Shown: positions 1 to 8,239 of the stretch, one piece after another | Layout: the number at the start of each line of letters is the position of its first letter | Position numbering within the stretch: position 1 is the first letter of the stretch | Virus record (IMG/VR): IMGVR_UViG_3300015168_000004 | Span: 1 to 25,654 of that record | Length of the DNA stretch: 25,654 nt | Origin: a virus | Reading direction: 5' to 3' (one strand) | The notes under the pieces: generated by a model | The model's database searches: none | Told to the model about the DNA's origin: nothing | The model's input: only the letters and a program-made list of their open reading frames with translations | Program-made: the position numbers and the translations under genes

Positions 1-797
1 CCACCACCACCGCCGCCGCCGCTTGCCAATGTCGTATTAGCGCCGCCACGGCCACCACCACCGCCACCTGCACGAACTCGCACTGTTGTACCGAACGTCG
101 AATCGCCACCTGCGCCACCGTCACCGCCTGCAGCACCTGCAGCACCCGGAACACCTGCAGTTCCACCAACACCAACGTTAAGACTTTCAGTAGCTGATAA
201 ATCAGTAGCGCTAAACTGTTTATTATTCCAAGCACCACCGCCGCCACCTGCACCGCCTTTTGCAATTGCGGCCGTTGCTAACGATGCGCCAGCACCACCA
301 CCACCGCCGCCGCCGTATGCAACAACAACAACGGTAGTAGGATTAAACGATGTGGGCTTAGTCCAAGTACCTGCGCCGGTAGTTGTAAAGACTTGAAGGT
401 CAACAGCGGTATTGACAAGAGTTTTCGGCAATCCAGATGCTGTGTAAACAGTGATTTGTCCTGTTTCATCAAGGATCAATCGTTCGCCAATTGCTAAAGT
501 ACCTTTCCAAAGCGGCACAGTATTAGTGCCGTCATATTGTTCGAACGTAAGTGCATTTGCAACGGTCGCTGATTCATTTGCAATGATTACACCTTTAACA
601 TTGCGCTGTGTATTTGCTGCAGGTGCGGGAACAATAGTTGTCGTTGTCGCGCTAGCAATATCAGCATTAGTCAAACCACCCGGTGTAAATGTTGGTCCAG
701 TTGTCAAATCATCAACGTAGCTATAACTACTTGCAATCTGGCCTGCTGAACCCGTGGTAAGGCGAAGCAATGTAGACGTATCGTGAAGAATCAACAT
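1..797 (-). CDS. Phage tail protein with glycine-rich domain, 3' end missing
   Basis: The frame starts at an ATG at 797 (MLILHDTSTLLRL) and stays open to the window edge, so the C-terminus is missing; 265 residues are visible. The first ~130 residues read as a beta-rich virion domain. A segment around residues 140-165 (AGTWTKPTSFNPTTVVVVAY) runs directly into a poly-Gly tract. That is the usual join of the glycine-rich domain found at the tips of many phage tail fibres and in prophage tail proteins. Further Gly/Ala-rich blocks (GGAGGGGG, AGGGGGGRGG) follow to the edge. It is the last gene of the structural run and lies downstream of a terminator hairpin, so it may be expressed by read-through. 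Its role as fibre or receptor-binding protein is inferred from family type and position. Confidence 0.75.
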   Translation of the reverse strand, partial: MLILHDTSTLLRLTTGSAGQIASSYSYVDDLTTGPTFTPGGLTNADIASATTTTIVPAPAANTQRNVKGVIIANESATVANALTFEQYDGTNTVPLWKGTLAIGERLILDETGQITVYTASGLPKTLVNTAVDLQVFTTTGAGTWTKPTSFNPTTVVVVAYGGGGGGGAGASLATAAIAKGGAGGGGGAWNNKQFSATDLSATESLNVGVGGTAGVPGAAGAAGGDGGAGGDSTFGTTVRVRAGGGGGGRGGANTTLASGGGGGG

Positions 798-816
798 AAT
801 TTCTACTCGCTAAAAG

Positions 817-849
817 AAAAGCGCTGATACTTTACGCATCAGCGCTTTT
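817..849 (-). terminator. Rho-independent terminator
   Basis: A perfect 12-bp stem (817-828 with 838-849, AAAAGCGCTGAT) closes a 9-nt loop. On the minus strand it is followed by a T-rich tract. It lies just after the coiled-coil gene and before the glycine-rich tail gene. The stem ends in A/T on both sides, so it could act in both directions. Confidence 0.85.
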
Positions 850-865
850 ATGAGTGCAATAAGAT

Positions 866-1135
866 TTATTCTGCGCCCATCGGCGAAGCTGATAACGAGC
901 GTGCACCAAGCGCGCGATGCAATTGCCCTATTTGCTTATCAAGCGTGACAATATCAGCGCCTTCGATAGCTGCAATTTGCTCCGTAATTTCACGGATGCT
1001 TGCTTCCATCGGCGCGACTTGTTCTTGAATAGCTGCGCGCTTGTCTCGCAACGGTTGTGACTTCGCAGCTAGTTCTGCACGTTGTGCGGTAAGTGCATCC
1101 AGCAAGGTGCGTACTTGATCGTTCGGAGTGGTCAT
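866..1135 (-). CDS. Small coiled-coil protein in the structural module
   Basis: An 89-residue protein, mostly charged helix with heptad-like spacing (residues ~5-75, e.g. LTAQRAELAAKSQPLRDKRA), predicted to form a coiled coil. The ATG at 1135 has a good ribosome binding site (AAGGGG about 7 nt upstream), and the gene begins 12 nt after the end of the preceding gene. No family is recognised. Its place among tail genes suggests a structural or assembly role, but the sequence alone does not show one. Confidence 0.7.
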   Translation of the reverse strand: MTTPNDQVRTLLDALTAQRAELAAKSQPLRDKRAAIQEQVAPMEASIREITEQIAAIEGADIVTLDKQIGQLHRALGARSLSASPMGAE

Positions 1136-1147
1136 TTTGTGTGCCCC

Positions 1148-1573
1148 TTATGCAATAGTCATAACGCCGTTTGTGCCGTCAAAATCGACAACAAACGATT
1201 CGCCATCTGCTAGCGTAATAGAGGAACCGTAGTCCCACCATGCAATAAGCGGCTTGGCAGGCGAAGTTGGCGTATCGTTATAAAGCGCGACATAACGAAA
1301 CGGCCCGATACTGCCGCCAGCGGCCAAAAACGTAACATCGCCTAGAACAAGTTTGTACGTACCTGAAGTCTGCGAAGATGACGTAATTGAAGGTGCTGTA
1401 CCGCCAGCGGTATAACCATTGCCAGCACTAATATCCGTCAAATCAGCTTTAACGGCGTTAGTCGCAACAGGTGCGGTATTCGTCAACATAACCTTAAGCG
1501 AATCCGACGCAAGGTTATGTACCTTTTCAGCAATGTTTTTAACAAACACCTGAATTTTATTATACGCTGCCAT
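1148..1573 (-). CDS. Conserved phage structural protein (tail or head fibre-like)
   Basis: A 141-residue protein starting MAAYNKIQVFVKNIAEKVHN, with the motif SLKVMLTNTAPV, a Gly-rich turn (SAGNGYTAGG), and a C-terminal beta region containing GPFRYVALYNDTP and WWDYGSSITLADGESF. I recognise this pattern from small structural proteins often found between head and tail genes in phages; no precise molecular role is assigned. The start has a GAGGA ribosome binding site about 9 nt upstream. It lies 6 nt downstream of the adaptor gene and is probably co-transcribed with it. Tail-associated or decoration protein are the alternatives. Confidence 0.7.
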   Translation of the reverse strand: MAAYNKIQVFVKNIAEKVHNLASDSLKVMLTNTAPVATNAVKADLTDISAGNGYTAGGTAPSITSSSQTSGTYKLVLGDVTFLAAGGSIGPFRYVALYNDTPTSPAKPLIAWWDYGSSITLADGESFVVDFDGTNGVMTIA

Positions 1574-1579
1574 TTTGCT

Positions 1580-2113
1580 TTATCCTCGTGTTAACGGAAT
1601 CATGTATGAACTACCGGCGTTCTTTAAGAATACCGACAACAGGCTATCAACTGTCTGAAACAACGTTATTTGCCGCGCGTCGCGGGCATATTTCGTCGTT
1701 ATAGGACCTACTGTTTCTTCCAGAACAGGCGGCCCCAAATCCGGCAACAAATCCTGACCGTTTGAAATTCGAACTGCTACATCAATCGTTGCGTTAACAA
1801 TTTCTGTAGGTACGACATTATTCGGATAGAACGAATCAAATGGTGAATACTCGCCCGGACCATCAACAAACGTAACTTGATAACGTGGCCAATCAAGCGC
1901 TTGCGTTGTAGATACTCGATAGCCTGCCCACAGAAGACGGTAACGCATCGTCATAAACAACGTTGCGCGAATCAGAAACGTTTCCTTTTCTGACGTATCA
2001 AGGTCGGGCCAAATTTCATCACCAAGCAACTCTTGCCGTTCATCGGCTTGCGCTACTGTGGCGTAGCTATTGGCACCGGCAACTTTCGTACCGTCTTCTA
2101 CAATCAAAGTCAC
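1580..2113 (-). CDS. Head-tail adaptor, DnaT-like phage family
   Basis: A 177-residue protein beginning MTLIVEDGTKVAGANSYATV, the characteristic N-terminus of the phage family labelled 'putative DnaT-like ssDNA-binding protein'. Other shared features are FLIRATLFM, the QALDWPR motif at ~86-93, and VPTEIVNATIDVA. In phages this family occupies the head-completion/adaptor position directly after the coat protein, so the DnaT label is misleading; here it lies two genes after the coat gene, which fits an adaptor joining portal to tail. The start codon is GTG at 2113, two bases after the stop of the upstream gene, which implies translational coupling. Confidence 0.75.
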   Translation of the reverse strand: MTLIVEDGTKVAGANSYATVAQADERQELLGDEIWPDLDTSEKETFLIRATLFMTMRYRLLWAGYRVSTTQALDWPRYQVTFVDGPGEYSPFDSFYPNNVVPTEIVNATIDVAVRISNGQDLLPDLGPPVLEETVGPITTKYARDARQITLFQTVDSLLSVFLKNAGSSYMIPLTRG

Positions 2114-2114
2114 T

Positions 2115-2348
2115 TCAGACTTTCACCCAACCGGCTTGCAGCCAGTTTGAAACTTCATCTTCGTGAACGTCTGCAGAAACGGGACCTGTATAGCCTTCAG
2201 GCACATACGAAAGCTTCATTACGACAAGACGTTTAGAATATTCAGCCGCTGACAGTTCTTTTGCGGCTGCTGCTGCGGCTGAAAGTGCTTCAGCGACCTT
2301 AGGGTCTGCAGGAGCGGAGCCCCAAGCGGGTTTATTTTCGGCTGGCAT
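2115..2348 (-). CDS. Small hypothetical protein between coat and adaptor genes
   Basis: A 77-residue protein with an Ala-rich helical N-terminal half (residues ~15-40) and a C-terminal segment LVVMKLSYVPEGYTGPVSADV ending in SNWLQAGWVKV. The ATG has a GAGGT ribosome binding site 6 nt upstream. It follows the coat gene and a leaky-looking terminator and ends 2 nt before the adaptor start. The C-terminal 'W-L-x-x-G-W' pattern resembles small head-neck proteins of other phages, but I do not recognise the family. Confidence 0.65.
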   Translation of the reverse strand: MPAENKPAWGSAPADPKVAEALSAAAAAAKELSAAEYSKRLVVMKLSYVPEGYTGPVSADVHEDEVSNWLQAGWVKV

Positions 2349-2373
2349 TTTAATACCTCAATTTTGAGTTACG

Positions 2374-2407
2374 AAAATACCGGGCGCGTTTCCCAACGGC
2401 CCGGTAT
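2374..2407 (-). terminator. Probable terminator after the coat gene
   Basis: A 9-bp perfect stem (ATACCGGGC at 2377-2385 with GCCCGGTAT at 2399-2407) and a 13-nt loop, followed on the minus strand by TTTTCGT. It sits 8 nt downstream of the coat stop. The short T run suggests partial termination, which would make coat transcript more abundant than the tail transcript downstream. Confidence 0.7.
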
Positions 2408-2414
2408 CACACTA

Positions 2415-3566
2415 TCAGCCGAGCAACAGTGCGACGTGTTCAGGCTTGATACAGGCGGTGCCCCAAGCCATAGCAACTTCGTACTTGACTTGACGGTAAC
2501 CCGGATACACCGAGATTTCGAAAGACAAGCCGCTGAAGGGATCAGCAATGCTCATGCGATCGGTTGCGCTATCACCACCCTTAGGCAATGCCGGTGCGCG
2601 AGCGGCAAGAATGATTGCACTGCGTGCAAACGCCAGATTAGGCGTGTACGCAGCAGCAAGCGTCAGTGCACCATTGTCGGCAAGCGTTGCACCGAACACA
2701 CCCGGCTTTGCGATACTGAACGTACCTGCGCCAAGTGCGGCATTAACGACATACTTGTTGCCATCAGCAGCAGTAACAACGTCGCCAGCAACAATAGTAC
2801 CAGTACCGGTATCGGTAGTGATTGCAACAGTACCAACAATCAAGCCTGCACCGTTGATCAAATAACCCGTACCAGTACCCGCAACGTGCTGACGGAAACC
2901 GGCAGAATTGCGAAGCGCAAAGCCTTGCAGGCGATCCGTCATACCGTTGCGAAGCATGTCAGACGAACCGGCTTCGTTCACTTTGAACAGAACGCTTTGC
3001 TTGCCGCGCAGGTTGAACATAGAACCGCTGTTCAGTGCCAATTGCAGGTCACCAAGGGGTGCGCCGTTGTCTTCCAAGATGCGACGAACGCCTGCAACGT
3101 CAGACAGATCGTTTGCAGTGCCAAACGGCGCGGTTCCTGCAGTACCGTAAGCGCGCGATGCAGCAAGTACGCCGGTCAAGCACAGGTCAATTTCGATAGC
3201 GTTGACAAGCTTGCGCATCCCATCTTCGAATTGATCAGCAAGAATACGGTTATACGTACCGCTAGTGCCAACGGCAAGCTGTTCTTCACCATTCCACACG
3301 ACAGGCGCGGCCTTCGACTTGGTAATGGTAATGTCTGCGTATTGCACCGTAGTGTTACCGGTGTCTTGCGGCAGTTGACCCGGCGTAACATCCTCAAGCG
3401 CGCCAGCTTCACCAATCGGCACGCGAACCGTTTGATTTTTCGCAGCGCGTTCTGCGTTGCTGTGGGAATTCACTGCGGGAATCATGCCGACCATTTCACG
3501 CGAAACGCGGTTAAGCGCTTCGTAAAGAGTCGGAATGATACCGGTAAGAACGTTTGCAGTCGTCAT
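2415..3566 (-). CDS. Major capsid protein, P22 gp5-like family
   Basis: 383 residues. The N-terminus carries the signature of the P22 coat family: IPTLYEALNRVSREMVGMIP followed by AVNSHSNAERAAKNQTVRVP. Residues ~240-310 form a Gly/Thr/Ala-rich beta insertion, as expected for the accessory domain of this HK97-fold group, and the C-terminal part (DPFSGLSFEISVYPGYRQVKY) also fits. It assembles the procapsid shell with the upstream scaffold. The ribosome binding site AAAAGGAAAG lies about 12 nt before the ATG. Two structural cues, the downstream terminator and position after scaffold, agree with high expression. Confidence 0.9.
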   Translation of the reverse strand: MTTANVLTGIIPTLYEALNRVSREMVGMIPAVNSHSNAERAAKNQTVRVPIGEAGALEDVTPGQLPQDTGNTTVQYADITITKSKAAPVVWNGEEQLAVGTSGTYNRILADQFEDGMRKLVNAIEIDLCLTGVLAASRAYGTAGTAPFGTANDLSDVAGVRRILEDNGAPLGDLQLALNSGSMFNLRGKQSVLFKVNEAGSSDMLRNGMTDRLQGFALRNSAGFRQHVAGTGTGYLINGAGLIVGTVAITTDTGTGTIVAGDVVTAADGNKYVVNAALGAGTFSIAKPGVFGATLADNGALTLAAAYTPNLAFARSAIILAARAPALPKGGDSATDRMSIADPFSGLSFEISVYPGYRQVKYEVAMAWGTACIKPEHVALLLG

Positions 3567-3627
3567 GATGGGGCTTCTTTCCTTTTGTGTTGCCCCACTA
3601 TGCGGGGCGGGTTACGTCAACGAAACT

Positions 3628-4398
3628 TCAATCTGTGATGACGTGACTCGCAACCGTAGACATACGTTCAGCAGGCCCAAGCGTTTCGAACTGTTGTCGG
3701 CTCATGACTGGCTTTCCGCCACTCATTCCGCCTGACCCGCCCGCACCGCCTTTGCTACCAGTGCCACCGGCGCCAGTCCCTTTAAGGATATTCGCCTTGC
3801 CCTGATACTGCCCGACAATCACTTCCAATGCTTCGTCAAACGATGCCGGTTGACCCGGATTCGTCGGCGAGAAAATGTCATTGCCATTCAACTTTGCAAC
3901 AACCTTTCCGTCAACCATTTGGAAGTGACGACCGAACGTTGCTTGAAGCATGTCCCGTGGTACGTGTTCGGCAATTTTCGTCTTGATGAATTCACTATTT
4001 GCGAATGCGTTTCCGAGCGTAACGTCTTGAAGTTGTAACTTCAATTGTCCGTTTTCATCAACAAACGGCTTGTACTTTTCTTCGGTAGCCTTGATTGCTT
4101 CCAAGCGAACCGTTTCCAGTTTGCCAGCGTCAATCACGTCTTTTCCGGTCAAGTCCTTGACAGTCTGAAGCGCTCTCTTTACTTCGGTAGGATTCAAACC
4201 TGCGAATTCCTTTACAAGCAATTCTGCAGCTTCTTTACCTTCACGAAACGTTTTCGCTTCACCCATCACGCGCCCAACTGTGTCAAACGACTTTTCAGCG
4301 TCAAACGCAATTTCCGTACCGTCAGTCTTCACAAACACAGGCAAGTCATCTTTAATTACGATCTTACCAGCGTCATCAAGCTTCAATTTCCAAACCAT
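3628..4398 (-). CDS. Scaffolding-like protein
   Basis: 256 residues from the chosen ATG at 4398 (MVWKLKLDDAGK), which has AAAGGTGA at good spacing; upstream ATG (4404) and GTG (4422) starts are possible but poorly spaced. The N-terminus has the 'LDDAGKIVIKDDLPVFV.TDGTEI' pattern common to phage scaffold-like proteins, followed by a long charged, helical, coiled-coil-prone middle (residues ~35-130). A Gly-rich linker (residues ~208-228) precedes a short C-terminal helix, which may be the coat-binding element. Position between portal and coat gene is the standard scaffold location. Function is inferred from composition and position. Confidence 0.8.
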   Translation of the reverse strand: MVWKLKLDDAGKIVIKDDLPVFVKTDGTEIAFDAEKSFDTVGRVMGEAKTFREGKEAAELLVKEFAGLNPTEVKRALQTVKDLTGKDVIDAGKLETVRLEAIKATEEKYKPFVDENGQLKLQLQDVTLGNAFANSEFIKTKIAEHVPRDMLQATFGRHFQMVDGKVVAKLNGNDIFSPTNPGQPASFDEALEVIVGQYQGKANILKGTGAGGTGSKGGAGGSGGMSGGKPVMSRQQFETLGPAERMSTVASHVITD

Positions 4399-4436
4399 CG
4401 TCATCACCTTTGCGGCATCCACCGCGACACTTTTAG

Positions 4437-4470
4437 GGCATCAGCCCCGACACACCCCTAGGCATCAGCC
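4437..4470. repeat. 10-bp direct repeat in the portal-scaffold spacer
   Basis: GGCATCAGCC occurs at 4437-4446 and 4461-4470 in the ~100-bp noncoding gap between portal and scaffold. On the minus strand the second copy forms a short GGGC-TGAT-GCCC hairpin followed by TAAAA. It might be a weak mRNA structure or processing signal; no function is demonstrable. Confidence 0.4.
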
Positions 4471-4497
4471 ATTGGAGCAATTAAGCGAGATACTACA

Positions 4498-5964
4498 TTA
4501 TTTCGAGCCAGTAGGTAGATTATTTTGCGGGCCTACCGGGTTTCTTGGCGCAACAGCAGCAAGGACTGTTGCATTTGCGAGCGCTGCAGCTTGATTCTCT
4601 ACTTTGTCAGCGTCAATCTTCGTCTTTTCGTCTTTCCAAGTAACTCCGGGGTTAAGGTTCCATCGACGCTGCAATTCATTGTAAGTAGATTCACGCGACA
4701 ACAAACCATCATCAGGCAAAGCGACAAGTAATTGATTAAGCGCATCGTCCATAGCTTCAGCGCCAAACTCATTAAATAATTTAAGCGTTCCGCCACCTGA
4801 CGTAATACGAATCCATTTCGCCATCATATCAAGAGCTATGATTAGCGAATCTTGCAACGCCTGAGTAACACGTTGAAGCGCACAGGTGCCCACAGATGCG
4901 TCATCGTTGATTTCAGTTGCAGTAGCAGGCGCGTCACGGAATACAAGCAATTCGGCGCCGCTTTGGCGCATTTCATCTTTCAAATCGTCAAGTGATGTTT
5001 TGCCAGCTTCAATAGACTTGCCGGTATGTTCTGTATATGACAATTTGGCATCAGCAGGAATACGAACCGCAACGTTACCTGAAATAGTAAGTTCAAACTG
5101 TGTGTCATCAGTAGCAACACCGAGAATAGGAACTCTTGCGAAATGCAAAAGGTTATCTTGGTCACTCTGTGATTGCCAATGTTTAATATTCAAATATGCC
5201 AGTTCAATAAGCGGCGGCTTACTAAGCATGAAGCCTAAAAACTCACCATATACCGGAACAAACGGAACGAAATCAATTGACGTAGTACCTTGACTAATTT
5301 GAACCCATTGACGAAACGGGTTTTCACGCCAAATAGACCATTGACCAATTCCGATTACTTTAATCTGACGAATCTTATTAGTTGAAAAACCATCAGTACC
5401 TTTTTCTTCTACAGTTTCATAGAAACGAACCTGAGTCAAGGTCGGTTTTCCATTCATCATTTCAACGATCCAACCAAGCATATCGGTTGGCATCACCTTA
5501 GCGAAATAAGGACGAACACCTGCAGCCTTTTCTGCCGCCTGAGTATTTGCAATACCGTCACGCACAGGGGCATCGACCAAGATACCGCCCATGCCGTAAC
5601 CAAGGGCCGTAGCTAGCATGTCAGCGCTGAATTCTGCAATGCTGCGACCCATCATGTCGATATCGTCAAGCCACGGCAAAAGCTGTGAAGGAATGTCCTT
5701 GTTTAACGTCACAGGACGACTAAACGGCTTTGCAGCAAGCGTAGTTACAGTACGCGAGTACGCTGGAAATAACGTAGAGGCGTTCAGACGTTTTGAATAG
5801 TTGTCCTGCGTTTCCTTAGGCCACTTCGGCAGATGCCGAACGCCTGCAACCCGCATTGCTTTAGTCCCGCCCAATAGATCACCAGCAATGCCCCAAGCTT
5901 CCGACATTCCAGCAACAGCCATAGACGCTACCGCAACTGGATTTAAAGTGAATTGAGGTGCCAT
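4498..5964 (-). CDS. Portal protein, DUF4055 family
   Basis: 488 residues. The pattern matches DUF4055 portal proteins: an N-terminal helical part with YSKRLNASTLFPAYSRTVTTL and AAKPFSRPVTL, then the LATALGYGMGGILVDAP segment (~residues 115-133). A central beta region with VPFVPVYGEFLGFM follows, then the helical stem with LIELAYLNIKHWQSQSDQDN. The C-terminus is Ala-rich. The dodecameric portal forms the DNA channel at one capsid vertex and binds the terminase. The start ATG has TAGGA upstream that overlaps the TerL stop, indicating a shared transcript. Length is normal for the family. Confidence 0.88.
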   Translation of the reverse strand: MAPQFTLNPVAVASMAVAGMSEAWGIAGDLLGGTKAMRVAGVRHLPKWPKETQDNYSKRLNASTLFPAYSRTVTTLAAKPFSRPVTLNKDIPSQLLPWLDDIDMMGRSIAEFSADMLATALGYGMGGILVDAPVRDGIANTQAAEKAAGVRPYFAKVMPTDMLGWIVEMMNGKPTLTQVRFYETVEEKGTDGFSTNKIRQIKVIGIGQWSIWRENPFRQWVQISQGTTSIDFVPFVPVYGEFLGFMLSKPPLIELAYLNIKHWQSQSDQDNLLHFARVPILGVATDDTQFELTISGNVAVRIPADAKLSYTEHTGKSIEAGKTSLDDLKDEMRQSGAELLVFRDAPATATEINDDASVGTCALQRVTQALQDSLIIALDMMAKWIRITSGGGTLKLFNEFGAEAMDDALNQLLVALPDDGLLSRESTYNELQRRWNLNPGVTWKDEKTKIDADKVENQAAALANATVLAAVAPRNPVGPQNNLPTGSK

Positions 5965-5975
5965 TTGTTATTTTC

Positions 5976-7274
5976 CTACCGGTGTATCATTTGAGAAACT
6001 TGGACAATATGTTTAACAATCGGGAACTTGTAAACAATGAAATACGTTGCAGCATCAATTATATGGTCAATCCCTGCCGTCTTATCAGGTTCGCCATTCT
6101 TGTCATATATTTGTTTTTCGAAACCTTCGACAAGATGCGGTGCAAACTCACCATTCACAAAATAGCGCCGTTCACCATTACGATTCATCATAACGTTTGA
6201 CGACAGAATACGGTCACGTACTGCGGGGTTCTTAGAATTAGCGTATACAGTGAATTCTTTTCGAAGTAACGTTATATCAGTTTCACTAGCGTTATTCGAA
6301 TCTCTAGCCTTCCCCGAAGCATCAGGGTAGATGATAACCGTATGGCCCTTATCTTTGAAGCGTTCTTTTAGAAGTTTGATCATGGCAGGCGTATCAAATA
6401 CGTCTACCAATTCGCCAACACAATGAACTGTTTCACCGCGCAATACGTGAATTGCAGCCGCCATTTTAGTGACGTTAAAGTCCATACCAACATGCAAAAT
6501 ATCCTTTTGCTTATCAGTAGAAATAATGCGTTCGTTACTGTTATTCTTTTTACGATCAAACCCGGTATATACCGTGCCTGATGTTAGATTTACAAACCGA
6601 CCTTCAAGATATGCTGTGCAAAGCGCTTCAGGATAAGTATTGCGCAAATCAGATTCGTAATTCAGCGGCAAGAATTTACGATTAGATGAAGTCGGCGCTT
6701 GAATGAGTTTATAGCCCTTGTCAGGAGTAGTTTTACGTCCTACCTTATCCCAAGTGTCATAACAGAATCTAAATCCTTCAGGTGTGGTTGCAACACCTAC
6801 AGTGTTAAGTGCACCGTTGCGTTTCTTCTGTCTGTTGCGGGCAATTATTTTATTCCACGCTTCATCGGCTTTGTCACGTGGTAAAGTGTCTAGTTCATCA
6901 ATGGCGCTGTCTGCAACTTCATAACCCACAATATTCGCTGGCTTATCAAGCGTCCTAAAAATAACTTGACCCCATTTACCTTTATTGACATGCAATATAT
7001 GATCGCTTGCATTCAAACGAACAGGTATGCCCAAATCTCTAAAATGGTCAATGAATCGCGGATAGCCGATTTGTTTTACTAGATCGTATGTAGGTAAATA
7101 GTATGCAACGTTGCATTCAGGATCAATCAGCTTACGCGAAACAAGCCGACTAATGTTCGCCTGAGTCTTACCACTGCCAAATCCACCAACAAAAGCAGGA
7201 TAAATAGCGTCCGTTGATACGAATTCATGTTGCGGTCTGCTAAGTTCGATTATCTTAGGCCGGCGCTTTATCAT
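5976..7274 (-). CDS. terL: Terminase large subunit (packaging ATPase and nuclease)
   Basis: 432 residues from the ATG at 7274 (MIKRRPKI); a start at 7292 is also possible. The ATPase domain has Walker A GGFGSGKT (residues 30-37) and Walker B SAIDELDTL with acidic D126-E127. The RNase H-like nuclease domain has D265 in HVGMDFNV, D318 in IIYPDAS, and D403/D407 in GIDHIIDAATYF. All expected catalytic acids are present, so the protein looks intact. It binds the portal, cuts concatemeric DNA and drives packaging. Its start lies inside the 3' end of terS (20-bp overlap), indicating translational coupling. Confidence 0.92.
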   Translation of the reverse strand: MIKRRPKIIELSRPQHEFVSTDAIYPAFVGGFGSGKTQANISRLVSRKLIDPECNVAYYLPTYDLVKQIGYPRFIDHFRDLGIPVRLNASDHILHVNKGKWGQVIFRTLDKPANIVGYEVADSAIDELDTLPRDKADEAWNKIIARNRQKKRNGALNTVGVATTPEGFRFCYDTWDKVGRKTTPDKGYKLIQAPTSSNRKFLPLNYESDLRNTYPEALCTAYLEGRFVNLTSGTVYTGFDRKKNNSNERIISTDKQKDILHVGMDFNVTKMAAAIHVLRGETVHCVGELVDVFDTPAMIKLLKERFKDKGHTVIIYPDASGKARDSNNASETDITLLRKEFTVYANSKNPAVRDRILSSNVMMNRNGERRYFVNGEFAPHLVEGFEKQIYDKNGEPDKTAGIDHIIDAATYFIVYKFPIVKHIVQVSQMIHR

Positions 7275-7677
7275 GATCGGCGCCAACGGCATAAGTTACT
7301 GAAGGAGGCATTTCGTGTACTTCAGCACCTGACGTATCGGGCTTTTCAATCCATCCGCTGACTTCTGCAAGCAATTTCATTGCCTTAATACGCTCATCTT
7401 TAGGGCCTTCGTTTGTCCATTGCCAAATACGAATTGCGGCAGCTTCTTTTGTGGGCATGAAAGCTGATGCGCCCTCTTTCGTGCCTAGAAGTTTATTCGT
7501 AATTTCGAGTATCTTAGGATCGTTAGGCCATTCCGCAGCTACAAACGCAGTTACCCCCATGCGTTCGGTGCCAAATACTGCTATCGCAGCATCCATAGGC
7601 TTCAAAGGATTACGCAACAATTCACCTGCGAATTGTTCGCGCTGCGCATCCGTGAATTGAAAATCTACCGTTGCCAT
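7255..7677 (-). CDS. terS: Terminase small subunit (DNA recognition), putative
   Basis: 140 residues from ATG 7677 (MATVDFQFTDAQREQF). It is helical, with an N-terminal helix-turn-helix-like segment (residues ~5-45) and a C-terminal part MKLLAEVSGWIEKPDT like the end of many small terminases. Assignment rests mainly on overlap with terL. A longer frame to 7731 would translate through the terminator and is rejected. A -10-like TATACT at 7687-7692 directly behind the terminator might start a nearly leaderless late transcript, but its -35 is poor. No good ribosome binding site is seen. Confidence 0.75.
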   Translation of the reverse strand: MATVDFQFTDAQREQFAGELLRNPLKPMDAAIAVFGTERMGVTAFVAAEWPNDPKILEITNKLLGTKEGASAFMPTKEAAAIRIWQWTNEGPKDERIKAMKLLAEVSGWIEKPDTSGAEVHEMPPSVTYAVGADHDKAPA

Positions 7678-7693
7678 AATGGCGGCAGTATAA

Positions 7694-7725
7694 ATGAAAA
7701 AGGGCCGCACGAATGCGGCCCTTTT
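7694..7725 (-). terminator. Strong Rho-independent terminator ending the lysis operon
   Basis: A perfect 12-bp stem (7698-7709 with 7714-7725, AAAAGGGCCGCA) with a 4-nt loop that reads TTCG on the minus strand, followed by TTTTTCATTT. It separates the lysis genes from the packaging genes. Confidence 0.92.
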
Positions 7726-7742
7726 ACACAACGGTAAATCGT

Positions 7743-7967
7743 TCAGGGAGTCGGCGTAGGCGTCGAGGGAGTCGGCGTGTTTGCCGTCACTGCCGCCGCA
7801 AGCGACGTAGCGTGTGCAGCGATATCGTCCTGAAGCGCCTTCAGGGCAACCGGATCGGTGCCAGCAGCCGCGATCAGAGCGGGAATGCCCTTAATCAGCG
7901 TAACAGCCGAGTCGATAACGGTGTCTTCAGCAGCGACAGAAGCTTGAAGGTCAGAAAGTGCATTCAT
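7743..7967 (-). CDS. Small helical hypothetical protein with Pro/Thr tail
   Basis: 74 residues from ATG 7967 (MNALSDLQASVAAEDTVIDS), with AAAGGAA 5-8 nt upstream; an adjacent in-frame ATG at 7970 is an alternative. It contains two amphipathic Ala-rich helices and a low-complexity C-terminus of PTPSTPTPTP type. Similar small proteins occur in phages and prophages near lysis and tail genes; I know no function for them. It is the last gene before the lysis terminator. Confidence 0.7.
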   Translation of the reverse strand: MNALSDLQASVAAEDTVIDSAVTLIKGIPALIAAAGTDPVALKALQDDIAAHATSLAAAVTANTPTPSTPTPTP

Positions 7968-8056
7968 CATATTCCTTTGGTTGTGAAGTACGAGGTGAAG
8001 AAGGGTGAGAATAGCGGTTTTGGCTTTCATGTCAATGACCCTATAGAAAGCAGGTG

Positions 8057-8239
8057 TTACTTCGTCTGTGCGGCGATATCTGCGGCAAGTTGATTGATAT
8101 CAATATCAAGTTTAACCGCAGCGGCGTCTAGATCGGCTTTGGTTAGCGTACCTGCAGTTTTTTGGGCTTGAAAATTCTGCCAATACGTCAATCCCTGCGT
8201 TAGCAGTTCGTCAGCAAGTGCGATTTCTGCAGGCGTCAT
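8057..8239 (-). CDS. Small acidic helical hypothetical protein
   Basis: 60 residues, starting MTPAEIALADELLTQGLTYW, with KADLDAAAVKLDIDINQLAADIAAQ at the C-terminal half. It is probably entirely helical and soluble. Its ATG overlaps the stop of the upstream lipoprotein gene (ATGA), so the two are probably coupled. Phage proteins of this 'AEIALADELL' type often lie next to lysis genes; no function is assigned. Confidence 0.7.
   Translation of the reverse strand: MTPAEIALADELLTQGLTYWQNFQAQKTAGTLTKADLDAAAVKLDIDINQLAADIAAQTK

Noticed and set aside
1580-2113. A DNA-replication role (DnaT) for the 177-residue protein
   Set aside because: The family name is a historical label; location directly behind the coat gene indicates a head-tail adaptor.
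2364-3638. 424-codon open frame on the plus strand opposite the coat gene
   Set aside because: It is an antisense shadow of the P22-like coat protein; composition is Arg/Cys/Thr-rich without any domain, and it has no ribosome binding site or neighbours on its strand.
7678-7731. N-terminal extension of TerS (MCKRAAFVRPFFIYTAAI)
   Set aside because: It is the translation of the terminator stem and T tract; MATVDFQF is the sensible start.
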